64,000 nucleotides of DNA from SH-MAG3 sp035461245 (GCA_035461245.1 DATHVP010000143.1:124001-188000); one strand, 5' to 3'. Shown: positions 48,869 to 58,954, counted from the first letter of the stretch. Numbers and translations are program-made. Notes: generated by a model from the sequence alone, not told the origin.

Positions 48869-51324
48869 CGGCGCAACGTGGTGGCGTCCTCCGCCTCCAT
48901 CAGGTCCTCGACGGCCTGGGCGTTGCTGGCGAAGCGCGCCACTTCCGCCCACTGCGTCAGGTGCTGGTCCGGCATGTCGGGGTTGCTGAGGATGACGAAG
49001 ACCAGCCGCGCCGGCTCGTCGGTATGGGGGAACTCGATGCCCTCGGGACTGGTGCTCATCAGGATGCGCGGCCGGTCCAGCCCGCGGAGCCGGGCGTGGG
49101 CTACAACGATGCCGGGCCGGATCTGGGCGGCGTACGTGTTGACGCTGTCTACGAGGGCGTCCACGATGGCGTCGTGGGATGCGACGTCGTCGGGCATGCC
49201 GGCCACCACCAGTTCACGCAGCGCGTCCTCGTACGGCTTGCGTCCCATCCCCAGCAGGATGTTGCGGGGGTCCAGCGCGGCGGGCAGCAGCAGCCCCTCC
49301 CGGCGCGCGGGCTGGGGCGCGATCTCCGACGGGTAGAAGATCAGGAAGCTCTCGGGCACCAGGCCGGCCAGGCGCGCCGGCAGTCGCTCCAGCGATGGCG
49401 ACCACGAGACGGCGCCCCTGCGCGCACTCAGCACCACCACCAGGTCATCCTGCTGGACGTGCGGCCGGAGCCGGGTGAACAGCTCCGTCCAGGAGGGCAC
49501 CTCCTCCAGCTCCGCCGGCGCCGTGGGCTTCACGCGCTTCAGCGCGGCCTCGTACCCATCGACGGCCTCGCCCACCACATAGCCCTCCATCCGCGCGCCC
49601 AGCCGGTTGGCCAGCAGCTTCAGGGTGCGAACGGACTGGAGGAATCCGGGTACGCGATCGCTGGCCTCCGGGAGGAGCAGGATGATGCGCTTCGTCGTGT
49701 TCAGTGGGTGCCCCAGCTTGGCCACCAGCACCTGCTGCCGCGTCTGCTCCAGCACCTGGTCCAGCACGGTGCCGAAGATGCCGCGACGGCGCGACCGCTG
49801 CCCGTCCCAGCCCACGATGAGCAGCGAGGCCCGGGTCTCCGCAACGCCGCGGGCAATGCCGTCGGCGAAGTTGTAGTCCACCCGCGTCAGCGGGATGGCC
49901 TGCACTCCGGCGCCGGCGGCATAGGCGATGACGTGGCTCAGCATCTTCTCCGCCGCCGCCACGTGTTCGGCCGCGGTGTCGTCCTCGGTGGGCACGACGG
50001 TAATGGGCAGCAGCGGCTCCGGCGAGCCCGGCTCGCGGATGGCCAGGGCCAGGTCCATGAGGTCCTCCGCCGTGGCCGGGTTCGACACCGGGATCAGGAT
50101 GCGCTGGGGCGCCTCCAGTGGATCGTACGGCTTCTGCTCCTCCTGCAGCGCCACCTGCCGGCCGTACTTCTCCACCAGCCACGGCCCGGCGATGCACGTG
50201 ATGATGATCATCATGATGCTGCCGTTCAGGATGGCGTCGTCCAGCAGGCCGATCTGCATGCCGATGAGCACCACGGCCAGCGTGGCCGCCGCCTGCGGCA
50301 CGGTCAGCCCCACCATGGTCCAGCCCTCGGCCGCCGAGTAGCGGAAGAACTTCTGCGCCGCCTTCGCCGAGATGGCCTTGAACACGAGGACGGTGCCCGT
50401 CATGGACAGCATCACAACCCACGCGCGTACGTCCGCCGCGAACACGCGGATGTCCGCCAGCATGCCCACGGACAGCAGGAAGAACGGGATGAAGAACGCT
50501 TCGCCCACGAACTGCACACGGCTGGTGAGCAGCCCGTTCTCCGGCAGCAGCCGGTTCATGGCCAGGCCAACCATGAACGCGCCGACAATGGTCTCGACGC
50601 CGGCGACGCGGGCCATGTACGCGCCGCCGAACAGCACGGTCAGCACGAAGATGTACTCGGCCACGGCGCCGGTCCGCTCATGGCGGAAGAACCAGGTGGC
50701 GACGCGGGGCAGCACCATCCATATGACCGCGACGTACAGTGCCAGGAAGAAGACCATCCGCATCCAGAAGGCGGCGTCCAGCGCGCCGCGGGTGGAGGCG
50801 GAAACGATGGCCAGCACCAGCAGCGCCGACGTGTCGGTGATGATGGAGGCGCCTACGGTGGTGGTGACGGCGCGGTTCTTCGCGATGCCGTAGCGGATGG
50901 CAATGGGATACGCGATGAGCGTGTGGGAGCCGAACATGCTGCCGAGGAGCAACGCGCCGGGCAGGCTGAGCCCCAGACCGAGCCCGACGAACGTGCCCAC
51001 CGTCTGCGGCAGCAGGAACGACACGGCGCCGAAGGCGAGGCTCAGGTTGCGGTAGCGCCGGAACCCGTGCAGGTCGACTGCGATACCCGCCATGAAGATG
51101 AGGTAGAGCAGGCCGACGGCGCCCAGCAGCACGATGGTCTGGTCCCTGGCCAGCAGGTTCAGGCCGTTGGGACCGACCACCGCGCCGGCGATGATGACAC
51201 CGATGACGCCCGGCAGCCGTATCCGCTCCATGAGCGGCGGGGCCACGAGGAACAACCCCATGGCGACGGCGACGATGAGGACGGGATCGGTGATGGGCAG
51301 GTCGAGGTTCAGCATGGCTGCCAT
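48844..51324 (-). CDS. CPA2 cation:proton antiporter fused to USP-like and PTS EIIA-like domains
   Basis: An 826-residue membrane protein. Residues ~5-400 contain about twelve helices of a CPA2/KefB-type exchanger (LPGVIGVIIAGAVVGPNGLNLL; GASIITDTSALLVLAIV). Residues ~420-660 carry two UspA-like modules (RILIPVSNPATAEDLMDLALAI; LLIVGWDGQRSRRRGIFGTVLDQVLEQ). The last ~140 residues look like EIIA of the fructose/mannitol type, with GIVVAHARLRG in the place of the phosphohistidine motif and RLVFVILSNPD after it. The fusion suggests that ion exchange is gated by nucleotide or phosphoryl state. Start at the first ATG. Divergent from hrpB. Confidence 0.85.
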   Translation of the reverse strand: MAAMLNLDLPITDPVLIVAVAMGLFLVAPPLMERIRLPGVIGVIIAGAVVGPNGLNLLARDQTIVLLGAVGLLYLIFMAGIAVDLHGFRRYRNLSLAFGAVSFLLPQTVGTFVGLGLGLSLPGALLLGSMFGSHTLIAYPIAIRYGIAKNRAVTTTVGASIITDTSALLVLAIVSASTRGALDAAFWMRMVFFLALYVAVIWMVLPRVATWFFRHERTGAVAEYIFVLTVLFGGAYMARVAGVETIVGAFMVGLAMNRLLPENGLLTSRVQFVGEAFFIPFFLLSVGMLADIRVFAADVRAWVVMLSMTGTVLVFKAISAKAAQKFFRYSAAEGWTMVGLTVPQAAATLAVVLIGMQIGLLDDAILNGSIMMIIITCIAGPWLVEKYGRQVALQEEQKPYDPLEAPQRILIPVSNPATAEDLMDLALAIREPGSPEPLLPITVVPTEDDTAAEHVAAAEKMLSHVIAYAAGAGVQAIPLTRVDYNFADGIARGVAETRASLLIVGWDGQRSRRRGIFGTVLDQVLEQTRQQVLVAKLGHPLNTTKRIILLLPEASDRVPGFLQSVRTLKLLANRLGARMEGYVVGEAVDGYEAALKRVKPTAPAELEEVPSWTELFTRLRPHVQQDDLVVVLSARRGAVSWSPSLERLPARLAGLVPESFLIFYPSEIAPQPARREGLLLPAALDPRNILLGMGRKPYEDALRELVVAGMPDDVASHDAIVDALVDSVNTYAAQIRPGIVVAHARLRGLDRPRILMSTSPEGIEFPHTDEPARLVFVILSNPDMPDQHLTQWAEVARFASNAQAVEDLMEAEDATTLRRQYPVISR

Positions 51325-51362
51325 GGTATCACGCCGGCATGGATTCGCGCTATCCTTGACGC

Positions 51363-51372
51363 ATTGTATTCT
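51363..51372. promoter_or_regulatory. Overlapping divergent -10-like boxes (antiporter/hrpB)
   Basis: On the plus strand TATTCT (51367-51372) ends six bases before the hrpB ATG, predicting a leaderless mRNA. On the minus strand TACAAT (51368-51363) faces the antiporter. The two boxes overlap, so the two promoters would compete. -35 boxes are weak on both sides. Confidence 0.35.
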
Positions 51373-51378
51373 ACCGTC

Positions 51379-53916
51379 ATGACTGAAACGTTACCCGTCG
51401 ATTCGGCAGTGCCCGCGCTGCTGTCCGCCCTGGACCGCGGCAGCGCCGTGCTGACGGCGCCGCCGGGCTCAGGCAAGACGACGCGCGTGCCGCTGGCGCT
51501 GCTGGCGGCGCCGTGGCTGGACGGCCGGCGCATCCTCATGCTGGAGCCGCGGCGGCTGGCCGCGCGCGCTGCCGCGGGCTACATGGCGCGCCTGCTGGGC
51601 GAGGCCGTGGGCGAGACGGTGGGCTATCGCATGCGGATGGACACACGGATCGGCCCGCGCACGCGCATCGAGGTGGTGACGGAAGGCGTCCTCACCCGGA
51701 TGCTGCAGGAAGACCCGGCCCTGGACGACGTGGGCGTCGTTATCTTCGACGAGTTCCATGAGCGCAGCCTCCACGCCGACCTGGGGCTGGCGCTGTCCCT
51801 CCAGTCGCAGGCGCTGTTGCGGCCGGATCTGCGCCTGCTGGTCATGTCAGCGACCCTGGACCTGGACACGATTGCAGCCGTGCTGGGCGACGCGCCCGTG
51901 ATCCGGGCCGAGGGCCGCATGCATCCGGTTGAGACGCGGTACGCCGCCACCCGTGTCACCGGCCACATCGAGCCGGCGGTAGCGGCCACTGTGCGCCGGG
52001 CAGTAGCGGAGCACACGGGCGACGTGCTGGTGTTCCTGCCAGGCACGGCGGAGATCCGGCGTACTGCGGAACGGCTGGCGGGCGCGGACCTGCCACGGGA
52101 CGTGACGGTCATGCCGCTGTACGGGGACCTGCCACAGGACGCGCAGGATCGGGCCATCGCGCCCAGCCCGCCGGGGTCGCGCAAGGTCGTGCTGGCCACG
52201 GCCATCGCCGAGACGAGCCTGACCATCGAAGGCGTCCGCGTCGTTGTGGATAGCGGACTCATGCGCGTGCCGCGCTTCGCGCCGCGCACGGGCATGACCC
52301 GGCTGGAGACCGTGCCCGTGTCCCGGGCGGCGGCGGACCAGCGCCGGGGCCGGGCGGGACGCGTGGCGCCGGGCGTGTGCTACCGACTCTGGACGGAAGC
52401 GGACCACGCGGCGCTGCTGGCGCACCGCCCGCCGGAGATCCTCGAGGCGGACCTGGCGCCGCTGGCCCTGGAACTCGCGGCGTGGGGCATCATTGATCCC
52501 GGTGAACTCCGCTGGCTCGACGCACCGTCTGCCGCCGCCTTTGCACAGGCGCAGGAGCTGCTCCGGGAGCTGGGCGCGCTGGACGGTGCCGGCCGCATCA
52601 CCCACCACGGCCGCGCACTGGCAGGCCTGGCACTACACCCCCGGCTGGCGCACATGCTGGTGCGGGGACTGGAGCTGGGTGCCGCCGGCACCGCCGCCCA
52701 ACTGGCGGCACTGCTGGCGGAGCGGGACATCCTGCGTGCGCCGGACACGGGCGCAGACCCGGACGTGCGCATCCGGATGCACGTGCTGGAAGGCGGCGCG
52801 CCACCCCACGGCCATACCGTGGACCGGGCGGCCCTGCACCGGGTCCGGGCCGAAGCCCGGCAATGGCTGGACCGGGCCAGGCAGATCCCGGCCCGGAACC
52901 GGCCTGCCGGGCCCGGCGCGCCGACACCATCGCGCCATGACGTGGACGACCTGGCCGGCGTGCTGCTGGCCTTCGCCTACCCGGACCGGATCGGGCAGCA
53001 GCGCGGCGGCCGGGGGCGGTACCTCCTGCGCAACGGCCGCGGCGCGGCCATCGACCCGTCCCACGCCATTGGCGGTTCTGAGTTCATCGTGGCGGGTGAA
53101 TTGGGCGGGCACGGCCGGGACAGCCGCATCTTCCTGGCGGCGCCCATCCGGCGCGAGGATCTCACAACGCATTTTGCCGACGATATTGTTACTGCCGCCT
53201 CCGTCGGCTGGGACGGAGCGACGCAGGGCGTGCGCGCTGTCGCCACCGAGCGCCTGGGCGCCCTGCTGCTGGCGGAGCGGCCGCTGCGTGACGTGCCGGC
53301 TGATGCGCTGGCCGCGGCCGTGGCGGACGGCATCCGCACACATGGCCTGGCGCTCCTGCGCTGGGACCGGGACGCGGAACGGCTGCGCCAGCGGCTGGCG
53401 TTCCTGCACGCCCTCGACCCCGGGACATGGCCGGCGGTGGACGATGACAGCCTCCTCGCCGAACTCGACGACTGGCTGGGTCCGTTCCTGGGCGGCGTCC
53501 GCAACGCCGCGGCGCTGCAGCGGGTGGACGTGCGGGAAGCACTCATGAACCGCGTGGGCTGGCAGCGACGAGCCGCCCTCGACGAGCTGGCGCCGACGCA
53601 TGTGGACGTGCCCAGCGGTTCACGGATCCCCATCGACTACTCGGACCCGGCGGCGCCCGTGCTGGCCGTCCGGCTTCAGGAGATGTTCGGCCTGGCGGAC
53701 ACGCCCCGTATCGCTGCCGGCGCCGTCGCACTCACGCTGCACCTCATGTCGCCAGCCCACCGGCCGGTCCAGGTGACGAAGGACCTGGCCAGCTTCTGGG
53801 AATCGGCATACTTCGAGGTGCGGCGGGACCTGCGCGGGCGGTACCCCAGACACTACTGGCCGGAGAACCCGCTGGACGCCACGGCCACCCGTCGGGCGAA
53901 GCCGCGTGGCGGCTGA
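51379..53916 (+). CDS. hrpB: ATP-dependent helicase HrpB
   Basis: An 845-residue DEAH-box helicase. Walker A GSGKTT (30-35), DEFH (124-127), MSATLD (motif III), a RecA2 domain with TAIAETSLTIEGVRVVVDSG and QRRGRAGR, then the HA2-like region and the HrpB-specific C-terminal domain (RPVQVTKDLASFWESAYFEVRRDLRGRYPRHYWPENP). The family is conserved but its RNA target is unsettled. The ATG at 51379 is chosen because the domain starts there; the same frame stays open far upstream only as antisense of the antiporter. No Shine-Dalgarno. Confidence 0.95.
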   Translation: MTETLPVDSAVPALLSALDRGSAVLTAPPGSGKTTRVPLALLAAPWLDGRRILMLEPRRLAARAAAGYMARLLGEAVGETVGYRMRMDTRIGPRTRIEVVTEGVLTRMLQEDPALDDVGVVIFDEFHERSLHADLGLALSLQSQALLRPDLRLLVMSATLDLDTIAAVLGDAPVIRAEGRMHPVETRYAATRVTGHIEPAVAATVRRAVAEHTGDVLVFLPGTAEIRRTAERLAGADLPRDVTVMPLYGDLPQDAQDRAIAPSPPGSRKVVLATAIAETSLTIEGVRVVVDSGLMRVPRFAPRTGMTRLETVPVSRAAADQRRGRAGRVAPGVCYRLWTEADHAALLAHRPPEILEADLAPLALELAAWGIIDPGELRWLDAPSAAAFAQAQELLRELGALDGAGRITHHGRALAGLALHPRLAHMLVRGLELGAAGTAAQLAALLAERDILRAPDTGADPDVRIRMHVLEGGAPPHGHTVDRAALHRVRAEARQWLDRARQIPARNRPAGPGAPTPSRHDVDDLAGVLLAFAYPDRIGQQRGGRGRYLLRNGRGAAIDPSHAIGGSEFIVAGELGGHGRDSRIFLAAPIRREDLTTHFADDIVTAASVGWDGATQGVRAVATERLGALLLAERPLRDVPADALAAAVADGIRTHGLALLRWDRDAERLRQRLAFLHALDPGTWPAVDDDSLLAELDDWLGPFLGGVRNAAALQRVDVREALMNRVGWQRRAALDELAPTHVDVPSGSRIPIDYSDPAAPVLAVRLQEMFGLADTPRIAAGAVALTLHLMSPAHRPVQVTKDLASFWESAYFEVRRDLRGRYPRHYWPENPLDATATRRAKPRGG

Positions 53917-54020
53917 GTCAACCGTTACAGATTGTTCATGTGCCGCCGGAATTATTGACTTGCAGAGTGGTCCGGTTGAATTCTGGACCATACCCCGCAT
54001 CCGTAATCAATCGAGGTTCG

Positions 54021-56573
54021 ATGCAGAACGTGCGACACAGCGGCGTCGTCCGCCGGCCATTGCCGGCGACGGAGGCGCGTGCCCTGCTCCGGGATCCGGC
54101 AGGGCACGACGTGTTCGCGCGTGCAGCACGCCTGGCCGCGCAGGCCCTGCGCTCGCCCATGGCCGTCGTGGCCGCGGCGGAGGGCAGTGACCTGGCGCTG
54201 GTGGCCAGGGCCGGCGTGCCGGCGCCGTGGTCGCTGGTACAGGACGTCCTGCGCCGCGGTGTGAGCGATACCGCCATCGCCGGCGCGGGCGAGCCGTTCA
54301 TCGCCCTCTCCGCCCCTGCCGACGGCCGGCGCCTGACCTTCTGCGGCGTGCCCATCGCCGTGGACGGCACCGTCGTCGCCATCCTCGCCACGGGCGACGC
54401 CGAGCCGCGCCAGTGGATGGCTGACGACGCAGCCATGCTCCGGGACCTGGCCGCCATGCTGCTGCGGGAACTGGGGCAGGAGGCCGCCGCGGCTGCCGCG
54501 GCGCACCCCCCGGTCGCGGCGCATGGAGCCCCGGCACCGGCGACAGGTCCGGCGCTGTCAGCGGAGCTGCCGACCGCACCCGGGCGCCATGAGGTGCGGG
54601 ACGGCCTCGTCATGCTGGACGGCTCATGGCGCGTGGCCATGCTGAACAGCCGGGCCAGTGAACTCCTGGACCTGGGCGACACCGATCCCGTCAACCAGGT
54701 GCTGTGGGACGTGTGCCCGGCCCTGGCGGGCACGTCATTCCATCGCGAATGCGTCCAGTCCGAACGGGCGCCCAGGGAGGCCGAGGAGGAGATCGCCTCC
54801 CGCGGCGGCTGGGTGGAGATCCGCTCCTGGCCCGCGGACAATGGCGACACCGTCCTGTACGTGCGGGACGTGACGCGCAGGCGGTCCGAGCAGGACGCCC
54901 TGCGTGCGCGCGAGGCGCGCTACCGCCAGCTTTTCGAGGAGTCGGGCTCGGCGCTGTTCGCCATGGACCCGGTTGGCACCCTGCTGGACGTGAACGAAGC
55001 GCTCGTCCAGCTCCTGGGGCGCGCCCGGGAAGACCTGCAGGGGTCCACACTCATGGAACTGGCACTGGACGGAGACGCGGCGGCGGGACTGCTGGACAGC
55101 ATCGCCCAGGACGGCGCCGTCACCGACAGGGAGCTGCGGTTCCGGCGCGGCGCCGGCGAGGAGATCGTGGTGGCGGTAAGCGGGCATGCGCCGGAATTCG
55201 CCGATGGCGGCGATTTCCATGGCAGCATGCGCGACGTGACGGAGCAGCGCAGGAACGGGTCTGCCGGCAGCCGCGAGGCCGGCCGCGGCGAACGCACAGG
55301 CCTGGCTAACCGCACCGTCTTCCTGGAGCGGCTGGAAGAGGTGATGCACCAGAGCCGGCGGCGCGCCGGCGACCGGTACGCCGTGCTCTTCATTGACCTG
55401 GACGATTTCAAGGCCATCAACGACGACTACGGTGACCGCGCCGGCGACCGCATCCTCGACGAGGTCGGACGCCGCCTGCAGTCGTGCGTACGGGAGGACG
55501 ACCTCGTCGCCCGCATCGGTGGTGACGAGTTCGGCGTGCTGCTGGACACCATCCAGGGCGGCGTCAGCGTGACGCTGGTCGTGGACCGCATCCGCGAGTC
55601 GCTGCGCCAGCCCTTTGATGACAACCGCTGCCCCGCCGGCGTCACGGCCAGCATCGGCATTGCCATGAGCGGCGGCGCCCACGAGTCCGCCGAGGAACTG
55701 GTGCGCGACGCTGACACCGCCATGTACCGGGCGAAGCACGCCGGACGCAACGAGTGCGTCGTGTTCGACACGGACCTGCAGGACTCGGCGCTGCTGCAGC
55801 GCCAGCTTGAGGATGACCTGCGCGGCGCCATTGACGCGGGCCAGCTCAGCCTGGTCTACCACCCGGTGCTTGACCTCCGGGCCGGCACCCTCACCGGCCT
55901 GGAGGCGCTGGTCCGGTGGACACATCCCCGGCACGGCGTGCTGCTGCCCGGCGAGTTCATGCCGCTGGCGGAGCAGTCGGAACTGGGCGCCGACATCGGC
56001 TGGTGGGTGCTCCGGGAGGCCTGCCGCCAGATGCAGGAGTGGCAGCTGGCGTTCCCGCGGGGTCTGCCGATGGTGCTGGGGGTCAACGTATCCTCGCGGC
56101 AGTTCTCGGACCCGGAGCTGCTGGGCAGGCTCAGCGGGATCCTGGACGAGACGGGGCTGCCTGCCGCCCAGCTCCGGCTGGAGATTACCGAGGCCGTCGT
56201 CACCCGGGACCCCGCCCGGGCAGGCACGGTGCTGACCGGCCTCCACGAGCGCGGCGTCCGTGTCTTCATAGACGACTTCGGCACCGGCTACAGCTCGCTG
56301 CAGCAGCTCCGCAGGTTCCCCGTGTCCGGCCTGAAGATTCACGGCTCCTTCGTGCGGCAGCTCGGCACCAGCGACGCCGGCGCCGAGATGGTCCAGGCCA
56401 TCCTCGGCCTTGGCCGGAGCATGGACATCGACACCATTGCCGAGGGCGTCGAGACCCTGGATCAGCTCGACCGACTCCGCGTGATGGGCGCCCGCTACGC
56501 GCAGGGCTTCCTCTTTTCCCGCCCGCTGGACGCCGCAGCCACCCGGGACATGCTGAAGCAGACCCGGGCCTGA
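54021..56573 (+). CDS. GAF-PAS-GGDEF-EAL cyclic-di-GMP signalling protein
   Basis: An 850-residue cytosolic protein. A GAF-like domain (~15-160), an Ala/Pro linker, two PAS-like domains (~185-300 and ~310-415), GGDEF (500-504, RIGGDEF) with an intact inhibitory RxxD site five residues before it (REDD), then EAL (628-630 in LTGLEALVRW) with the downstream ITE, DDFGTGYSS and EGVET segments needed for metal binding and hydrolysis. Both catalytic halves look intact, so it may make or break cyclic-di-GMP depending on GAF/PAS input. The start at 54021 has GAGG just upstream; an ATG at 53940 is possible. No membrane helix. Confidence 0.92.
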   Translation: MQNVRHSGVVRRPLPATEARALLRDPAGHDVFARAARLAAQALRSPMAVVAAAEGSDLALVARAGVPAPWSLVQDVLRRGVSDTAIAGAGEPFIALSAPADGRRLTFCGVPIAVDGTVVAILATGDAEPRQWMADDAAMLRDLAAMLLRELGQEAAAAAAAHPPVAAHGAPAPATGPALSAELPTAPGRHEVRDGLVMLDGSWRVAMLNSRASELLDLGDTDPVNQVLWDVCPALAGTSFHRECVQSERAPREAEEEIASRGGWVEIRSWPADNGDTVLYVRDVTRRRSEQDALRAREARYRQLFEESGSALFAMDPVGTLLDVNEALVQLLGRAREDLQGSTLMELALDGDAAAGLLDSIAQDGAVTDRELRFRRGAGEEIVVAVSGHAPEFADGGDFHGSMRDVTEQRRNGSAGSREAGRGERTGLANRTVFLERLEEVMHQSRRRAGDRYAVLFIDLDDFKAINDDYGDRAGDRILDEVGRRLQSCVREDDLVARIGGDEFGVLLDTIQGGVSVTLVVDRIRESLRQPFDDNRCPAGVTASIGIAMSGGAHESAEELVRDADTAMYRAKHAGRNECVVFDTDLQDSALLQRQLEDDLRGAIDAGQLSLVYHPVLDLRAGTLTGLEALVRWTHPRHGVLLPGEFMPLAEQSELGADIGWWVLREACRQMQEWQLAFPRGLPMVLGVNVSSRQFSDPELLGRLSGILDETGLPAAQLRLEITEAVVTRDPARAGTVLTGLHERGVRVFIDDFGTGYSSLQQLRRFPVSGLKIHGSFVRQLGTSDAGAEMVQAILGLGRSMDIDTIAEGVETLDQLDRLRVMGARYAQGFLFSRPLDAAATRDMLKQTRA

Positions 56574-56739
56574 TCGCCGCCAACCGTACGAATCTTGCAC
56601 CTCCGTTGAGCCTGCCCGGCCCGCCCGCACACGTGCCCGCGGGCTGAGCGTCCCCGCGCCGGCGGGTCACGGTACTTGGCGGGCCGCCGCCAGCCGCTTA
56701 CACTGGGAGCCGCAGCAGAGCCGTCAGCGGAAGGAATCC

Positions 56740-57225
56740 ATGTTCGACGATCAGAAGCCCATCCCGCGTCTCGCCCTGAGGATCGGCATTGCCGGGGCCA
56801 TCGGCTTTGGCGCGCTCGCCACGGGCATGTTCGCCACCCGCAAGGGCCGGCACCTGGTGAAGGAGGCATGGCAGGGGCGGGCCCGGACCCGCCTGGAGGA
56901 CCGGGTGCTGGACACCGTGTGGGACGACCCACGACTGGCCCGGCGCGACATTGACGTCGAGGAAATGGGCCCCGGCCACATCTACCTGTCCGGCGTGGTG
57001 CGCAGCGTGGGCGAACGACGTCGGGCCATCCGGCTGGCGGCATCGGTGAACGGGGTCGAGCAGATCGACGACGCGCTGGAGGTACAGCCGCGCCCGCCGC
57101 AGAAGCCGCCGTCGCTCAGGCCCGGCGCCGCCCTGGACCGGGTCCGCACCGCCCGCAGCACGCAGGCCGTCCGCCGCGCTGCCGACGCCGACCGACGCAG
57201 GCCCGGGACCCGACCCGACGTCTGA
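56740..57225 (+). CDS. BON-domain protein with one membrane helix
   Basis: A 161-residue protein: one N-terminal hydrophobic helix (LRIGIAGAIGFGALATGMFA), a basic stretch, then a BON domain (ARTRLEDRVLDTVWDDPRLARRDIDVEEMGPGHIYLSGVV and AIRLAASVNGVEQIDDALEVQ), and an Arg-rich disordered tail. BON domains bind membranes or peptidoglycan in stress-related envelope proteins. AAGGAA precedes the ATG. It starts a likely operon with the COG3044 ATPase (7-base gap) and Smr genes. Confidence 0.8.
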   Translation: MFDDQKPIPRLALRIGIAGAIGFGALATGMFATRKGRHLVKEAWQGRARTRLEDRVLDTVWDDPRLARRDIDVEEMGPGHIYLSGVVRSVGERRRAIRLAASVNGVEQIDDALEVQPRPPQKPPSLRPGAALDRVRTARSTQAVRRAADADRRRPGTRPDV

Positions 57226-57232
57226 CGGCACA

Positions 57233-58954
57233 GTGACTTCGGACCATGCACGGCTGGCCGACGCGCTGCGTCGCATTGACGGCCGCGGCTACAAGGCCTA
57301 CAAGGACATCACCGGCGAGTACGAACTCGACGGCTTCCGCCTCCTCCTGGATCACGCCCAGGGCGACCCGTTCGCCGAGGCCAGCCGTCTGCGGGCGCTG
57401 GTGCCGGCGCAGCGTGCGGCGCTGCCCGACTGGGCCCTGACCACCGCGAGCCGGCGCACGGCCACGGCCGACTTCCTGAACCGCACCCTGCATCGGTCAC
57501 TCGGGCGCCGGTCCCGCGACCGGGGCTCCGGCAACAGTGGCCAGCTCTCGGTGCTGACGCCTGGCCAGGAGGTGCTGGTACGCACGAGCGTCAGCGTGGC
57601 GGATGACGGCGGGGTGGAGGCCCGGTTCCGGGCGGGGCTGCCGGCCCGGGGCCGCACCGTTCTCGGCCGGGAGGCGGAGCGGATGCTGCTGGAGGACGTG
57701 CCGGCCGCCGTGGCCGACGGCCTGTTCATGGCATCGCTGGACGAGGCGGCGCTCCGTCGCCACGTGGAGACGGTGGAGGACGCGCAGGCGTTGCGCGCTG
57801 CGCTGGCGGAGCGGGGCCTGGTGGCGTTCGTCGGTGATGGCGCGCACCTGCCCCGGGCCAGCGGTATCGACGACCGGCCCATGGACGACGAGGGCGTCGT
57901 GCCGTTCCAGGCGCCGCCGTCGCTGGCGGTGACGCTGAAGGCACCCAACGCCGGCGACGTTACCGGCATGGGCATCCCGGCAGGTGTCACCCTCATCGTG
58001 GGCGGCGGGTTCCATGGCAAGTCCACGCTGCTGCGGGCACTGGAGCGCGGCGTGTACGACCACGTCCCCGGCGATGGCCGGGAACGGGTGGTCACGGATG
58101 CCACGGCCGTGAAGGTGCGCGCCGAGGACGGCCGCAGCGTGGCAGGCACCGACATCAGCAACTTCATCGGCCGCATCCCCGGCGGCGGCGATACGCGCTT
58201 CTTCGAGACGGCGAACGCGTCGGGCTCCACGTCGCAGGCGGCGGCCATTGTCGAGGCGCTGGAGGTCGGCGCCGGCGTGCTGCTGCTGGACGAGGACACC
58301 TCGGCGACGAACTTCATGATCCGGGACGCGCGCATGCAGGCCCTCATTGCAGACGAGCACGAGCCCATCACGCCGTTCATTGACCGGGCCCGGCAACTGG
58401 CCGATGAGCACGGCGTATCCTCGGTGCTGGTGGTAGGCGGTTCCGGCGACTACTTCGACGTGGCCGACGTCGTCATCGCCATGAGGGACTACCGCCCGGG
58501 CGAGGTGACGGCGGACGCCCGTCGCATTGCACGGGAACAGCCCACACGGCGCAGCGCGGAGGGCGGCGCCTGGCGGATCATCGGGCAGCGGGTCCCTGAG
58601 CCGGCGTCCATTGACCCGAGCCGCGGCAGGCGAGACGTGGACATCAAGGCGCGGACGGAGGAGCGTGTCATGTTCGGCGGCGCGGAGGTGGAACTCAGCG
58701 CCGTCGAGCAACTTGTTGAGGCCGCCCAGGCACGGGCCATCGCCGGTGCCATCGCGGCCCAGCGCGGCGTGGCCATGGACGGCAGGCACACCCTGCGTGA
58801 GGCCGCTGAGGCGGTCATGGCCGTGCTGGAGACGGACGGGCTCGACGCCTTTCAGCCGCACCCCGCCGGTGAGCTGGCGGAGTTCCGTATCTTCGAGTGG
58901 GTGGCCTTCCTCAACCGGCTCCGGGGCTTCCGGACGAACCGGTCGGGCGCGTGA
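57233..58954 (+). CDS. Predicted ABC-class ATPase (COG3044)
   Basis: A 573-residue soluble P-loop protein of the conserved, uncharacterised ABC-class ATPase group. RIDGRGYKAYKDITGEYE opens the characteristic N-terminal domain. Walker A is GGGFHGKST (257-265), Walker B LLLDEDTSATNF with Asp353-Glu354, and VLVVGGSGDYFDVADVVIAM follows. No membrane partner exists, so a role in nucleic-acid or translation-related work rather than transport is more likely, though unproven. It starts at GTG seven bases after the BON gene; its TGA overlaps the GTG of the Smr gene. Confidence 0.85.
   Translation: MTSDHARLADALRRIDGRGYKAYKDITGEYELDGFRLLLDHAQGDPFAEASRLRALVPAQRAALPDWALTTASRRTATADFLNRTLHRSLGRRSRDRGSGNSGQLSVLTPGQEVLVRTSVSVADDGGVEARFRAGLPARGRTVLGREAERMLLEDVPAAVADGLFMASLDEAALRRHVETVEDAQALRAALAERGLVAFVGDGAHLPRASGIDDRPMDDEGVVPFQAPPSLAVTLKAPNAGDVTGMGIPAGVTLIVGGGFHGKSTLLRALERGVYDHVPGDGRERVVTDATAVKVRAEDGRSVAGTDISNFIGRIPGGGDTRFFETANASGSTSQAAAIVEALEVGAGVLLLDEDTSATNFMIRDARMQALIADEHEPITPFIDRARQLADEHGVSSVLVVGGSGDYFDVADVVIAMRDYRPGEVTADARRIAREQPTRRSAEGGAWRIIGQRVPEPASIDPSRGRRDVDIKARTEERVMFGGAEVELSAVEQLVEAAQARAIAGAIAAQRGVAMDGRHTLREAAEAVMAVLETDGLDAFQPHPAGELAEFRIFEWVAFLNRLRGFRTNRSGA

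Noticed and set aside
48454..51378. A frame open for about 975 codons continuous with hrpB, giving an apparent 1820-codon gene
   Set aside because: It is exactly antisense to the antiporter gene, is rich in His/Arg/Gln/Gly without any domain, and hrpB similarity begins at the ATG at 51379.
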